Shown here in pieces: positions 1 to 11,028 of a stretch of 64,000 nucleotides of DNA. How positions within the stretch are numbered: the stretch's first letter is position 1; each line of letters starts with the position of its first letter. The translations under genes and the position numbers were made by a program. The notes below the pieces were generated by a model. The model ran no database searches. It was not told where the DNA came from and worked only from the letters and a program-made list of their open reading frames with translations. This DNA is from Raphanus sativus (taxonomy: Eukaryota > Streptophyta > Magnoliopsida > Brassicales > Brassicaceae): NCBI RefSeq assembly GCF_000801105.2, contig NC_079515.1:7874001-7938000 (forward strand), read 5' to 3'.

Positions 1-957
1 GCAAAATGTAAACTACTATAATAGAGAAAAAGTGCAACTTTGTCTGATTAAAAAGGTGGTTAGTTCGGGTTACTGAAAGTGACAATTGCATTCTGAATCA
101 TTCAAGCATCTAGCGGAAAAATAAAGGAGATCTGTGGTAATATGTATTATAATTTTTATCATACCTCTCTGAACATCGAATCGATTTAAATATAAACTTC
201 GTTTCTCATTGATATCGGAACAGTAATGTCCTGCAGATGGATCGCGTGTAAATGTAAAAGGCTTTGGGGTTCGACGGGTTACTTACTGACAAACGTCTTT
301 AAGAACGCAGTCGTTCTAGAATTTGCGGCCATGACCATTGACAATTACCATTTTTCGGATACTAATTAATGGAAAAGGTAAACGAGGGCATTGTTTTTAT
401 GAAATCCTAAAAATGTCAAAACTGTGGTAGCTCTGTCAAAGAATCGTTTTCAATTTAATTAGGGGTTGACAATAGAGGATCGGATCACTTCGAATGTCGC
501 GGTTTCCATTTATAACTTTAACATGGATTATCAAGATCCAAGGTGGGTTTTATACATATAAAAAACTAAAATATGGGAATCTGAAGTTTTAATTCGTTTA
601 GTATTGAATCGAGATTTATTTATCATAATTTAACGTTATACAAATGATGAACAAGTCTTATGTTAGTTACCACTAAAACCCATATTTTATAAAGTTTATC
701 TTGTCGATGAGATGATATAAATTATTTATTTTAAATAAAAGATTGTTACATGCATACAAACGAGGCACACATATATGTTATTAGAAACTTTAATTTCAAC
801 TGTCTAAGTTGAATAATTTTATATACGAACTCATATGTTTTAGAAGATTCCCATACTCCCCCAAAGTCCAAAGATATCCAAAAAGGTACTTTACGTAGAA
901 AAGATCTTTAGATATGAAAGTCAATCAAGACGAATAAGACCAGGTGTGAATAGTTTG
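1..957. other. Intergenic, no recognised feature
   Basis: AT-rich sequence without a convincing coding region, RNA gene or bounded repeat. It ends at the target-site duplication of the hAT element that follows. Confidence 0.5.
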
Positions 958-965
958 GGAGACAT

Positions 966-1658
966 TAGGCCTGGGCACGGATCGGATATTCGGGTTTTTG
1001 AAGGTATTTGTGATTTGCTTCGAATGTTACGGATATCTGATTTTTCGATTTGCTTTGCTTCGGAAAAATACGGATATTCGGAAAAACGGATATCCGGAAA
1101 ATAAATAGATATTTGCGGATATTCGCGGATACTTACGGATCTCTCATTTGTTTTGATTAATACAAATAATCTTAAAAATTTGATACAAATTTGTTTTGTA
1201 AAATATATTTTTTGCATGATATAAAAGATAAAAATTAAAAAAAGCAATGAATCTTCATATTTTGTAAATTTTTAAACTTAGTTAAAATTATAATAACACA
1301 AAACTTAAAAAAAAATTATAATTATCGTAAATATTTTCTCTTCCTTTTATGTAATACTTTTATATAAGTAATAATATGAATAGAATCTATCAAATAATAT
1401 ATTAGAATAATAATTATATAATTTTATACATTTAAAACTTTAAATATAATCAAAATATACATGTATTTATATATTGACGGATCGGATCGGATATTCGCTT
1501 CCCAAAATTTTAATATTTGTGATTTGCTTCGATTTTGACGGATATTGAATTTTAGTATTTGCTTTGCTTCGAAAGCTTACGGATATTCGGAATTTTCGAA
1601 TCGAATAGCAACGGATAACGAATCGAATCAAATTTAACGGATAAAATGCCCAGCCCTA
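966..1658. mobile_element. Non-autonomous hAT element (copy 1, complete)
   Basis: A 693-bp element bounded by inverted ends TAGGCCTGGGCA and TAGGGCTGGGCA (right end read on the minus strand). A perfect 8-bp target duplication, GGAGACAT, lies at 958-965 and 1659-1666. TAGGG-type ends with an 8-bp duplication are the hallmark of the hAT (Ac/Ds) superfamily. Both subterminal regions are packed with variants of CGGATATTCGG, a likely transposase-binding array, and the middle is AT-rich. It encodes no transposase; a 108-codon minus-strand reading frame across it is incidental. A truncated, nearly identical copy lies at 26590-27244. Confidence 0.9.
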
Positions 1659-1666
1659 GGAGACAT

Positions 1667-2113
1667 AGACTCGTTCATTTCGGTTGTGTTCAATAGTCTT
1701 TCAAAAAAAAAATACTTTGCAACAAGAAGAAAAGAAGTTTTGCAACTTGCTTTTTTTTTGCCGTATGCAACTTGCTTAATTTGTACGAGTAGTCGATTCT
1801 AATAAAGAAGAAGAAATCCGAGGATCAAACTTTCTATCGTTCATGGGCAGTCAGAAAAGTCAAACATCTGGAAGAAAACCTTTTTTGCTCTCTCACATGT
1901 CAAAATTAAATTAAAAACTTACAAACCAAGTAATAAAAACCAATACGTAACAAAAAAACAGTTACGTAATGTTAATATTATGAACCGTGTGAAGATGATC
2001 AGCCGCCAACATAGATAGCCACACTCGCTTTGTCTTGTTTCTTTTTTTTTTCTTTTTTTTTCTGTAAACTGATTTGTCTTGTTTCTTCTATTGCTCGTTT
2101 ACTAACTCTAAAT
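1667..2113. other. Intergenic, homopolymer-rich
   Basis: Contains several long T tracts (around 2040-2062) and no supported gene. It separates the hAT element from the telomere-like foldback. Confidence 0.4.
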
Positions 2114-2941
2114 AACAAAACTTAGCTTCACCCCCTAAGGTTAACCTCTACATTCACCCACCAATAGAAATTAGTTAATTAAAATTTAATATCTTTTAAA
2201 AAAAGGAAACCAAGTAATAAGAATTTAATAAAATAAAATTATGTTTTTAGATAAATAAAAAATAGTAGCAATTATCAAAAAATATATTCTTTTTAATATT
2301 GATAAATCCGTCAGAAAATACTAAACCCTAAACCCTAAATTCTAAACCATAAATCTTAAATTCTAAATACTAAACCCTAAATCCTTGGGAAAAGCTTGAA
2401 CCCTTGGGCAAATCATATATCCTAAACCCTTAAATTTAAACCAAACCTTAAATCATAAACTAAATTCTAATCCCTAAACCATAAATCATAACCCCTAATA
2501 CTAAACCCTAGATCCTAAATTCCAAAATGGGTTATGGTTTAGGATTAAGAGTTTATGATTTAATATTTGTCAAAGAATTTAGGGTTTAGGGTTTCATGTT
2601 TAGAATTTAGGGTTTAATATTATGGTCTATGATTAAGGGTTTAGGGTTTAGGATTTAAGATTAACGATTTAGGATATAGGATTTGTCCAAGGGTTCAGGC
2701 TTTCCCTAAAGGTTTAAGGTTTAGTATTTAGAATTTAGGGTTTAGGGCTTAGTATTTTCTGACGGATTTATCAATACTAAAATTATTTTTTTAACAATTT
2801 CTACTATTTTTTATTTATCTAAAAACAAAATTTTATTTCATTAAATTCTTATTACTTGGTTTCCTTTTTTAAAAGATATCAAATCTCAATTAACTAATTC
2901 CTATTGGTGGATGAATGTAGGGGGTGGAGCTAAGTTTTGTT
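2114..2941. repeat. Large foldback element with telomere-like core
   Basis: The two ends are inverted copies: AACAAAACTTAGCT begins the left arm, and the same sequence with few changes is read on the minus strand from 2941. Similarity continues inward through a CACCCACCAATAG-like segment and an A/T-rich stretch. The core is a degenerate array of CCCTAAA on the left arm (about 2325-2520) and TTTAGGG on the right arm (about 2530-2752), so the whole forms one near-continuous palindrome of roughly 0.83 kb with its centre near 2525. No target duplication was found next to the arms, so the superfamily is unassigned. Its transcript could fold into a long hairpin. Confidence 0.75.
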
Positions 2942-3102
2942 CACTTCTGAATTATCCAACCAACTTTAAGTTCAAAAGAAAAATTATCCAACCAACTTCT
3001 CAGAAAAACCCTAATCGTTGTACGGAGGCATCTCATGTTACAAGTATTTTCACATTGCCCAAGCAACATGTACTATGTATGCATTACGTTTAACTTATGG
3101 CA

Positions 3103-3400
3103 AATCTCTAAAATAGCACTTTTTAAGTTTTTATCACAAAATAGCACTTAAAAAATAAAATGACCAAAATAGCACTTTTTGTTTTGAAATTTTTTCATTT
3201 TTATTTTTTTATTTTTAAAAATTTGAATACATTCCTAAAACTCTCACCCCTTAACTCTAAACCATATATCTTAGATTAATTAACCCAAACGTTATAAATG
3301 CATATTTACCCTTCAATAAAAAAAATTGGTCATTTTTTCTTTGTGATGATATTTTTGTGACAAAAACTTGGTTTTGTGCTATTTTTGTCTTTTTCTTTTT
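3103..3400. repeat. Candidate MITE with AAATAGCACT-type inverted motifs
   Basis: CAAAATAGCACTTTTT-like motifs occur three times between 3110 and 3180 and reappear inverted (GTGCTATTTTTG) near 3375-3388. This arrangement is common in miniature inverted-repeat elements of Brassicaceae. Exact termini and a target duplication could not be fixed. Confidence 0.4.
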
Positions 3401-3792
3401 AACTTAATACATTTTGAATTATTTTTGGTATTTTCGTTGTTTTTTTTTGAGAGAGGTGTTGTCGTTTTGTTAATGAGCTTCATATGCACATTTCTTTTTT
3501 GGTAAACAGCTTCATATATAAATTTGTTAACAAATGGTTGTCTAGTTAACAGTTTGAAGAATCCACTTTTCGAATCAACAAAGGCAAAAACTTTCTTTAG
3601 AATCAATAAAATGTTTATTTCTAAACAAAAAAAAAGAATCCAAATAAAGTGTTGATTTACATTATTCTCATCAACACGGTCTCATGTGAAAACTGGCGTT
3701 CACGGTATGTGACGGTCACGTCCCCCAGTCTCAAAACCACGCGTCAGTAACCCACGTCGTCCGCTCACCAACTTTTACTCCTTCATCTTCTC

Positions 3793-3800
3793 TATATATA
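3793..3800 (+). promoter_or_regulatory. TATA box of the WD40 gene
   Basis: TATATATA lies 179 bp upstream of the WD40 start codon, followed by an A/C-rich stretch typical of a plant 5' leader. The position suggests transcription starting near 3825-3835. Confidence 0.55.
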
Positions 3801-3978
3801 ACCCAACTAAACTTCTTCCCCACTCTCTTTTATTTCTAAAAATCTCACAATTTGAAACTTTGTTCTCCTTAAAACTTACCCACACGACAACGAAATTAAA
3901 ACTCTTTAAAGAAAAAAGAAACCCCACAACAACTCCATTTATAGCTTTCTTCATTTTCTTTTGTCCAATCAAGAAAAT

Positions 3979-5316
3979 ATGGTTATAGCTGCAGACACCA
4001 GTGGTGGTACTCATCACCGGAGACCCACTTTCGCTGCTTTCTTAAACACCGACGAAGAAGAACAGAGCCATGATGTTGCTGATGTCATCAACAATGCGCC
4101 GACCACGAGCAGCGATTCGTCTCCAAATCAGGTCCCATCTCCATGGAATCAGACTTACTCTCCGTACTACACCGACACAACAACGACGCCCACCATGTCT
4201 CCGTCGCCGTGGAACCAGACTTACTCTCCCTATTACAAGTCTCCCTGGATCTACCAGACCCCCCGAAACATAGATGATGATTCAGACAACGGTTTGATCG
4301 GTACGATCATGAGGCAAGAAGGTCATGTCTACTCGTTAGCTGCTTCAGGAGATCTTCTATTCACCGGATCCGATTCCAAGAACATTCGGGTCTGGAAAGA
4401 TCTCAAGGACTTCGCAGGTTTTAAATCAACCAGTGGTTCAGTTAAAGCGATTGTGATAACCGGAAATAACCGGATTTTCACCGGTCATCAAGACGGTAAA
4501 ATCCGGGTTTGGAGAGGGTCTAAGAGACGAACCGGAGTATATTCGCGAATCGGGAGCTTACCGAGTACGAAGCAGTCTCTGACCAAATCCGTGAACCCGA
4601 AGAACTACGTCGAGGTACGTCGCCATAAAAACGTTCTCAAGATACGACACTACGACGCCGTTTCGTGTCTAAGCTTAAACGAAGAGCTCGGTTTACTCTA
4701 CTCCGGTTCGTGGGACAAGACTCTCAAAGTCTGGAGACTCTCCGACTCGAAATGCTTAGAATCGATTCAAGCTCACGACGACGCCGTCAACACCGTCGCC
4801 GACGGGTTCGACGACTTGCTGTTCACCGGATCCGCCGACGGAACTTTGAAAGCGTGGAAACGCGAGCTTCAAGGGAGAGGGACGAAGCATTTTCTGGCTA
4901 ACGTGTTGATGAAGCAAGAGAGCGCCGTGACGGCGTTGGCGGTTAACTTAACGGCGTGCGTTGTTTACTGTGGAACTTCGGACGGTTCCGTTAATTTCTG
5001 GGAAGGGAAGAAGTACCTTTCTCACGGCGGGATTCTCCGGGGCCACCGTATGGCGGTGCTCTGCCTCGCCGCCGCCGGGAGTCTGGTGCTGAGCGGAGGA
5101 GCGGATAAGAACATTTGCGTGTGGAGGAGGAACGGTGATGGGACGCACTCGTGTCTCTCGGTGTTGACGGACCACGCGGGACCGGTCAAGTGTTTGACGG
5201 CGGTGGAAGAGGCAGAGGAGAAAGGAGACGGGAGATGGGTTGTGTACAGTGGAAGCTTGGATAAATCGGTGAAGGTGTGGCGCGTGACGGAGACTGCGCC
5301 ACAGGTGATTGGCTGA
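3979..5316 (+). CDS. WD40-repeat protein, JINGUBANG-like (At3g18950 type)
   Basis: Encodes a 445-residue, single-exon protein. The first 105 or so residues are low-complexity and acidic/proline-rich, with a direct internal duplication of the decapeptide [10 protein letters not shown]. About seven WD40 repeats follow, forming a beta-propeller to the C-terminus; GH...W-D landmarks include [31 protein letters not shown] and [10 protein letters not shown]. Relatives in this family include JINGUBANG, a negative regulator of pollen germination in Arabidopsis; a role for this paralogue is not established from sequence. The ATG at 3979 is chosen because the in-frame codon further upstream at 3961 is TTG. 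Codon use is GC-rich in the propeller part. It is the left anchor of the collinear block. No orthologue search was possible. Confidence 0.92.
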   Translation: MVIAADTSGGTHHRRPTFAAFLNTDEEEQSHDVADVINNAPTTSSDSSPNQVPSPWNQTYSPYYTDTTTTPTMSPSPWNQTYSPYYKSPWIYQTPRNIDDDSDNGLIGTIMRQEGHVYSLAASGDLLFTGSDSKNIRVWKDLKDFAGFKSTSGSVKAIVITGNNRIFTGHQDGKIRVWRGSKRRTGVYSRIGSLPSTKQSLTKSVNPKNYVEVRRHKNVLKIRHYDAVSCLSLNEELGLLYSGSWDKTLKVWRLSDSKCLESIQAHDDAVNTVADGFDDLLFTGSADGTLKAWKRELQGRGTKHFLANVLMKQESAVTALAVNLTACVVYCGTSDGSVNFWEGKKYLSHGGILRGHRMAVLCLAAAGSLVLSGGADKNICVWRRNGDGTHSCLSVLTDHAGPVKCLTAVEEAEEKGDGRWVVYSGSLDKSVKVWRVTETAPQVIG

Positions 5317-7521
5317 TATGCTACGAGGAGGAGGGGAGATTACGCGCCGTCTTAGCGCGTGGGATGAGACTACGGGAAAAAAAGAGAGAATGTTCCGCGG
5401 GATATGTGGTTCTTGTCTTTGTGGTCAAGACAAGTTTTATGGCCGGCAAACGGAAGCATATCTTACGACCAATTAAAGACACCCACGTCATTAAAGTATC
5501 TAAAAGGTTTAGATTGGTCTTATTTTTTTTTTGTCGACGATTAGTCCTCTATTTTATTCGATTCTTCATTGTTAACTGCACATATTTGAATTCTGTCTGA
5601 AAAGAAACATAACAGTGTGGGGGAGGAATGATTCTGCCAACCAAACCCCTATATTATTCCATTTTGTTAAAATCAAATTTATTTGTATTTCATATGGAAT
5701 TCGATCAAAATGCAGTGTTGGTCAATTTAAAACTGATATTGTATAATATAAAATTTGAATATTAGACCTGTAATGTGTACGTTAAGTTGATTTGTTGGTT
5801 CTCTTTATTGACTAAGATTTAGACGTTGAAAAGAAAAGTTTTAGACGTTGAAAAATGAGATGTAAAATTTTGTATTGGTGTCTTCTTAAATTTATATAAA
5901 ATGTCTCACTAGCGAGATCATAGGATGTGTAAGACAATTTAGTTACAAATTTACATTAACATTCAAATAACTAGGTCAGGAAAGAGTGCAAGGGCCATAG
6001 GCTTTACGTCCCTCTACTGCTCCTCTTCTTACTGCATCTGCTGCTTTCAATGCCCTTGGTTTCTGCTCCTTTTGTATATTCATCTCCTTGACAGGCCAAA
6101 TATGGAATGGATGCAAACCAGGTCTTGCAGAAGCTTTTAATTTTTCAAAGGTTCTAGTGGAGTAACAAACAAGAAATCCAGACAAACCCATTTGATGTAT
6201 GCTTGCATTGTGATGTGATATAACAAACAAGAAATCTAGCCAAATTTTTCAAAGGTTCTAGTTGATATTCAACAAGTAGTGGGAAAGTTACTTTTTCACC
6301 TTACCAGTATTGTGTGAATTCCTAGGCACGACAGTGAATCCAACTCTTGTCCTCTCATCTAACAACTAGAATCACAAAATTCCACGATCAAACCTATGTG
6401 ATGGGCAAGTCATATTGTTAGGCCCCCATACCCTACAAATGTTCGGCAAAACCCCAATTCAAATGAAAATTGGAGTGGAGGAACCAATGTTTAGTGAAGT
6501 TACTCTGGGAAAGGATTGGTCTTATAATATATGCTTGCATTGTGATGCGATACTTAAGTCTCTCTGTCACAATTTCTTATACATTATATTTAATATTTTA
6601 ACATAATATATATATTTAATTAAATTTCGACCAAAAAATATATTTATTTAATTGAATTTAAATAATTAAAAATAGTTGTACAAATAGAAAAATAACACAT
6701 GTAAAACTAATGTCGTAAAAACATTTCTCATTGTTAAGAGACTTTTTTAGAGACCACCACTAATTATGCTCTGACCTAAATCGTGAGTTTCTACAACTAG
6801 TTTGTGGAGCATCATGTATTGGAAGAGTATGCTTTCAAGGAACAATACCTTAGATTGTAGTCTACATATCGTTTTTTAGACATCAAACAATGGTCAACCA
6901 TGATTGACTTCATATATAAAGAACTCCAATCATGGTCCTTCAACCCCCAAAATGAGTCATTCAGCCAGTTGACTAAAATTATGCAGTTTTGCTAACACGT
7001 TTATTCATATAGCATATTCTAGAACTTTTGAATAAATCATCAAGGTTAGTATGTGCTTTCCAAAAGCAAAAAGAAGAACGAAACATGAAAAAATGGAGGT
7101 TGCACTTTACAAACGACGTGGTGTTAATCATCCTTCTTCAACTTAGTTAGGCAAAGCTCAATTAGGTTCTTGTCTATTTGACTTCAAATTAATTAAGAAG
7201 GAATAAGCCCATAAACTTGACTACCTTATATTTTCAGATCGTCAAATGGTAGCCTATGAATGGTCTTTCAAACTAATCATAAACTTCACTTTTTTCTATT
7301 TCAGTAATATCTAGACCTAAGGAATCTATTTGCTCCGTTTATTATATAAATACATGGATGGAATAATTTGTGAACACGATCACGATTTAAGAATGATATG
7401 ATCTTACACGCAAGCACGCACTCAACATCTAGGCTCGTAGCTCTCACTAGAACTAGTATAACCTTTAAAGGATACTATAAATTTTAGGTAATAAATAAAG
7501 ATGTTGAGTTAAAAAACGTAA
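5317..7521. other. Intergenic, one unexplained minus-strand ORF
   Basis: About 2.2 kb with no recognised gene. A minus-strand reading frame at 5976-6230 (84 residues) has a soluble, basic, fairly balanced composition (for example HPFHIWPVKEMN) more protein-like than its surroundings. I recognise no family for it. It could be an exon remnant of a captured or decayed gene. The rest is AT-rich. Confidence 0.35.
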
Positions 7522-7606
7522 CCGACCTTAGCTCAGTTGGTAGAGCGGAAGACTGTAGTAGTTGCAGACAATCTTTAGGTCGCTGGTTCGATTCCGGCAG
7601 GTCGGA
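7522..7606 (+). tRNA. tRNA-Tyr (anticodon GTA) with 12-nt intron
   Basis: The acceptor stem CCGACCT (7522-7528) pairs with AGGTCGG (7599-7605), with discriminator base A at 7606. The A box TTAGCTCAGTTGG and the B box GGTTCGATTCC are both present. The anticodon GTA is at 7555-7557. As is usual for plant nuclear tRNA-Tyr, an intron follows the base after the anticodon: 12 nt at 7559-7570, after which the anticodon stem closes (GAAGA with TCTTT). CCA is not encoded. The tRNA sits 270 bp upstream of the MRS2-4 start codon, in the same orientation. Confidence 0.95.
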
Positions 7607-7875
7607 ATTATCTTATTTCACACACTTTTTTGGACTTTTTGTAAAATCCAGCTCATCATATCTTTTTAGAAACCAAACCCAAAAATATATCTCTTTTTTA
7701 ATTCGTTGGCCTATCTGCGGATATTTTGTTGAACCACTGCAATAATACAAAACTACAAACACTGTCCCTCACTTGCGTTTACGGTAGAGAAACGATCTGT
7801 CCTAACTCGACAAAAGCAAAGAAGCGGCAAGATCTTTGAGCTCTGAAGCGATAGGAACAAATACTCAAAATCGCA

Positions 7876-9477
7876 ATGGGGGAAGGCAACTTGTCGTTTC
7901 GCCGTCTCACCAGCATCCGCCACCGAAAGAAGCGCACTGCGGCGAAGGATGAAGCAGAGAGTAGCCTCATCTCGTCTTCACCGCCTCCTACGCCGATCAC
8001 TCCAGCTGCGGTTGTCGGGAAGGGGAAGAAGAAAGCTATAGGAGCGAGGTTGTGGATGAGGTTTGATCGGACTGGAGCTATGGAAGTGGTGGAATGCGAC
8101 AAGAGTACCATCATCAAACGTGCTTCTGTCCCCGCTAGAGATCTCAGGATTCTTGGCCCTGTCTTCTCCCACTCTTCTAACATTCTTGGTAACATTCTTG
8201 ATTTGCCATTATACATAATAAGCTCGACGGTAATGAACACATTTTATCTTTGGTTCTGCGCAGCGAGGGAGAAAGCTATTGTTGTGAACTTAGAAGTCAT
8301 AAAGCTAATAGTCACCGCTGAAGAAGTGCTTCTCTTGGATCCTCTCCGTCCTGAAGTTCTCCCATTCGTTGAACGACTCAAGCAACAGTTTCCTCAGAGT
8401 ACTGATGCTTCTGAAAACGTTGTGCAATCCTCTGTTCTTGATCATGAAGCCGGAGAGGGTTTGCAGTGTGAGCTTCCTTTTGAGTTCCAGGTTCTCGAGA
8501 TTGCGCTAGAGACTGTCTGTTCGTTTCTTGATACTAGTGTCGATGCACTTGAGACAGAAGCTTGGCCTGTTCTTGATGAACTAACCAAGAATGTCAGTAC
8601 CGAGAATCTTGAATACGTTCGAAGCTTGAAAAGCAATCTCACCCGCTTGCTAGCCCGTGTACAGAAGGTTTGAACATTTAGTCATGATTCTATATAATGT
8701 TTGTTGTGATGGAGGGGAATTGAGATTTATTTTTAAATGTTAATGGAATGATCATATTTTTGAATCAGATTAATGTGTGGAGCTTGGATTCGCTCTGATA
8801 CAATATTAGATTTTATAAACTTATTTAATTAGAAAAGTAATTGGCAATAAACGAATTTTTCCAAATTTCTTATATATTACTTAAATTTTTTATATATATT
8901 TTCGATGTGAGATTTTCTCTCCAAACTATTTTTCTAGGTGAGAGATGAAATCGAACATTTGTTAGATGACAACGAAGACATGGCAGACTTATACTTAACA
9001 AGGAAATGGATCCAGCAGAACCAGCAATCTGAAGCAGAACTTGGAGAGACAGCATCAAACCTTCTTAGCCGGGTCACATCAAACAGAAGCTCCAGTATGG
9101 TGACGAGTAGTACGAAGGACGACGACGTGGAGGATCTAGAGATGTTGCTGGAGGCATACTTCATGCAACTAGAGGGGATGCGGAACAGGATACTTACGGT
9201 GAGGGAGTACATTGACGACACAGAAGACTACGTGAACATACAACTTGATAATCAAAGAAACGAAATGATCCAGCTGCAGCTGACGCTGACCATAGCCTCG
9301 TTTGCGATCACTGCAAACACATTGTTGGTAAGTTTGTTCGGAATGAACATACCGTGTCCGTTGTATAAGATGGATGATGTCTTTGGTTACTTTTTGTCGA
9401 GTGTTATTGCAGTATGCCTTGTGATTTTCATGCTCACCCTTGGTTACGCCTGGTGGAAGAAGCTGCTTGGCTCGTAA
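7876..9477 (+). CDS. MRS2-4: Magnesium transporter MRS2-4 / MGT6 (CorA family)
   Basis: Three exons at 7876-8188, 8264-8667 and 8938-9477 give a 418-residue protein; introns are GT-AG. MRS2/CorA proteins are homopentameric Mg2+ channels. MRS2-4/MGT6 in Arabidopsis is reported at the endoplasmic reticulum or plasma membrane and supports growth at low Mg2+. The N-terminus ([20 protein letters not shown]) and the segment [14 protein letters not shown] match that subfamily. The long soluble domain ends in helices containing [10 protein letters not shown] and the [18 protein letters not shown] signature (about 330-347). Two transmembrane helices follow (about 355-374 and 390-411), with the diagnostic GMN motif at residues 374-376 at the end of the first. 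The gene looks intact. In Arabidopsis I recall MRS2-4 at At3g58970, outside this block, so it appears relocated here. Confidence 0.95.
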
Positions 9478-9991
9478 TCACTCTTTTTTCACTTGTGTAA
9501 TCAAAACAAAACCCATTGCCACATGTTTAATATATATGCAACAACCATATATACAGTGAAAATTATAAATGAACAGTATCAAAATTATAAAAAATTGTTC
9601 AGTAAAGAAAAAATTCCTTTTAGGGTCATATTTCTATAAACGTTTGTGTTAAATGCATTTTCCAGATTTTAACAAGGTTTATCTCTGATTTTTGTGGTTT
9701 GTCATACCTTACTTTGGTAACTTAAATAATCTTTTACCTAATCAAGAGTCGACTTCTTTTTGAATGGTGAAAACTTTTATGACCGTCTTGGAAACTAGAA
9801 AAAATAAAATAGATCGTCTTGTCACTTGTCAGATACATAATCTCATAACATCACGACAAATAACTTTAGTCCTTCTCGGTTTCTCTTTTTATTGGCTTTA
9901 ACTCACCACTCTGCTTCTCTCTTTGAGAAAGTAAAAATAATAAAAAGGGAGGAAATTTGTGTTACAAAAAAAAAAAAAAAAAAAGGGAAAA
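9478..9991. other. Intergenic between MRS2-4 and the B3 gene
   Basis: Holds the 3' flank of MRS2-4 and the promoter and leader of the B3 gene. A pure A run of about 19 bases at 9966-9984 lies just upstream of the B3 start codon. Nothing else is recognised. Confidence 0.4.
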
Positions 9992-10933
9992 ATGGTTACC
10001 ACCCGGCAAACGAAGGCCAGAGTCACCACATTCTCTCACCGCCGGCAACTACCGGAGACAGATTCTTCGGTGAAGAAGTTCTTCAAGGTGGTTTTACCCT
10101 CAACAATGAAGAGAAACATGCTGGTAATAGATAAACACACACTTTTAGAACAGAGTTTCATGCATATACTGTTATTGGTTCCATTGTTTGTTGCTTTAAA
10201 CTTTGATTATATCAGCAGATTTATTTAAACAATTCTACATTTTTATTATATATTATCTTGGATTAGAGATCTAAAAGGGACACATAGATTTAGAAACTGT
10301 TCTTGACACATGCAGAGAATCCAAGATCTAACACTTTGTTACTTCTTGTCTGAACAGATGATTCCACCAAAATTTGTGAAGCTACAAGGGAGTACACTCT
10401 CTGAGTTCGTTACATTGAAGACTCCTGTGGGATTCAGGCGTTCGATAAAGCTTAAGCGGATCGGTGAAGAGATTTGGTTACATGTCGGCTGGAGTGAGTT
10501 TGCAGAGGCTCATTCCATCGGTGAAGGCCATTTTCTCTTCTTCGACTACAAAGGAAACTCAAGTTTCAGCGTAATGATCTTCAATGTCTCGGCTTGCGAG
10601 ATTGATTATCCACTGGATGCAGTTCATATCAGTGACAGCGACGATGACGTGATGGACGTTACAGACGAAGGGTTTCTTGGAACCCAAGGTGCTAGGAGAA
10701 ATGATCAATCTGTTGATGGTGGTGGTACAGAGCACAACTCCAATAAGAGACCAAGAGACGAGGAGTTTGAAAAAATTCTAAACGGTAAGAAGAGACTTTG
10801 TCTTTATGAGTGTGAAGATTAAAGATCTGAGTTTCTTTATGTTTGTGCAGATGTTGATGGGATCAATTCAATCAAACCGCTTGAGGAAGAAGAAGAAGGC
10901 AAGAGAGTCTTCAGGGGACACCAGTTCTTTTAA
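9992..10933 (+). CDS. Single-B3-domain protein (REM/VRN1-related, At3g18960 type)
   Basis: Three exons, 9992-10123, 10358-10784 and 10851-10933, join to 213 residues. One B3 DNA-binding domain runs from about residue 27 ([12 protein letters not shown]) to about 115, with the usual strand motifs [28 protein letters not shown] and [12 protein letters not shown]. An acidic tail follows, with DSDDDV, a basic NKRPRDEE patch that may act as a nuclear signal, and an EEEEEGKR run. The final exon is supported because it continues the frame across the intron and ends the acidic tail cleanly, whereas reading through gives a stop a few codons on. It is a nuclear protein by family; target genes are unknown. 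It converges on MEF20, with 95 bp between the two stop codons. Confidence 0.85.
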
Positions 10934-11028
10934 CAGAACAGAAGACCTGCATGTGTTTATGTTGTTGTGTAATGTAAAATATTGTACTTCCTTAAACGAA
11001 ACTCAAAAAAAACTTGGACCTGTAATGT

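Noticed and set aside
2105..2950. Assigning the telomere-like foldback to Mutator or hAT
   Set aside because: No 8- or 9-bp direct duplication was found beside the arms, so the superfamily was left open.
3961..3978. Six-residue N-terminal extension of the WD40 protein
   Set aside because: The upstream codon is TTG. Plant nuclear genes start at ATG, and the ATG at 3979 follows directly.
4070..5175. Additional frames inside the WD40, MRS2-4, MEF20 and POK2 genes on either strand
   Set aside because: They are shadows of the real coding frames and have no independent support.
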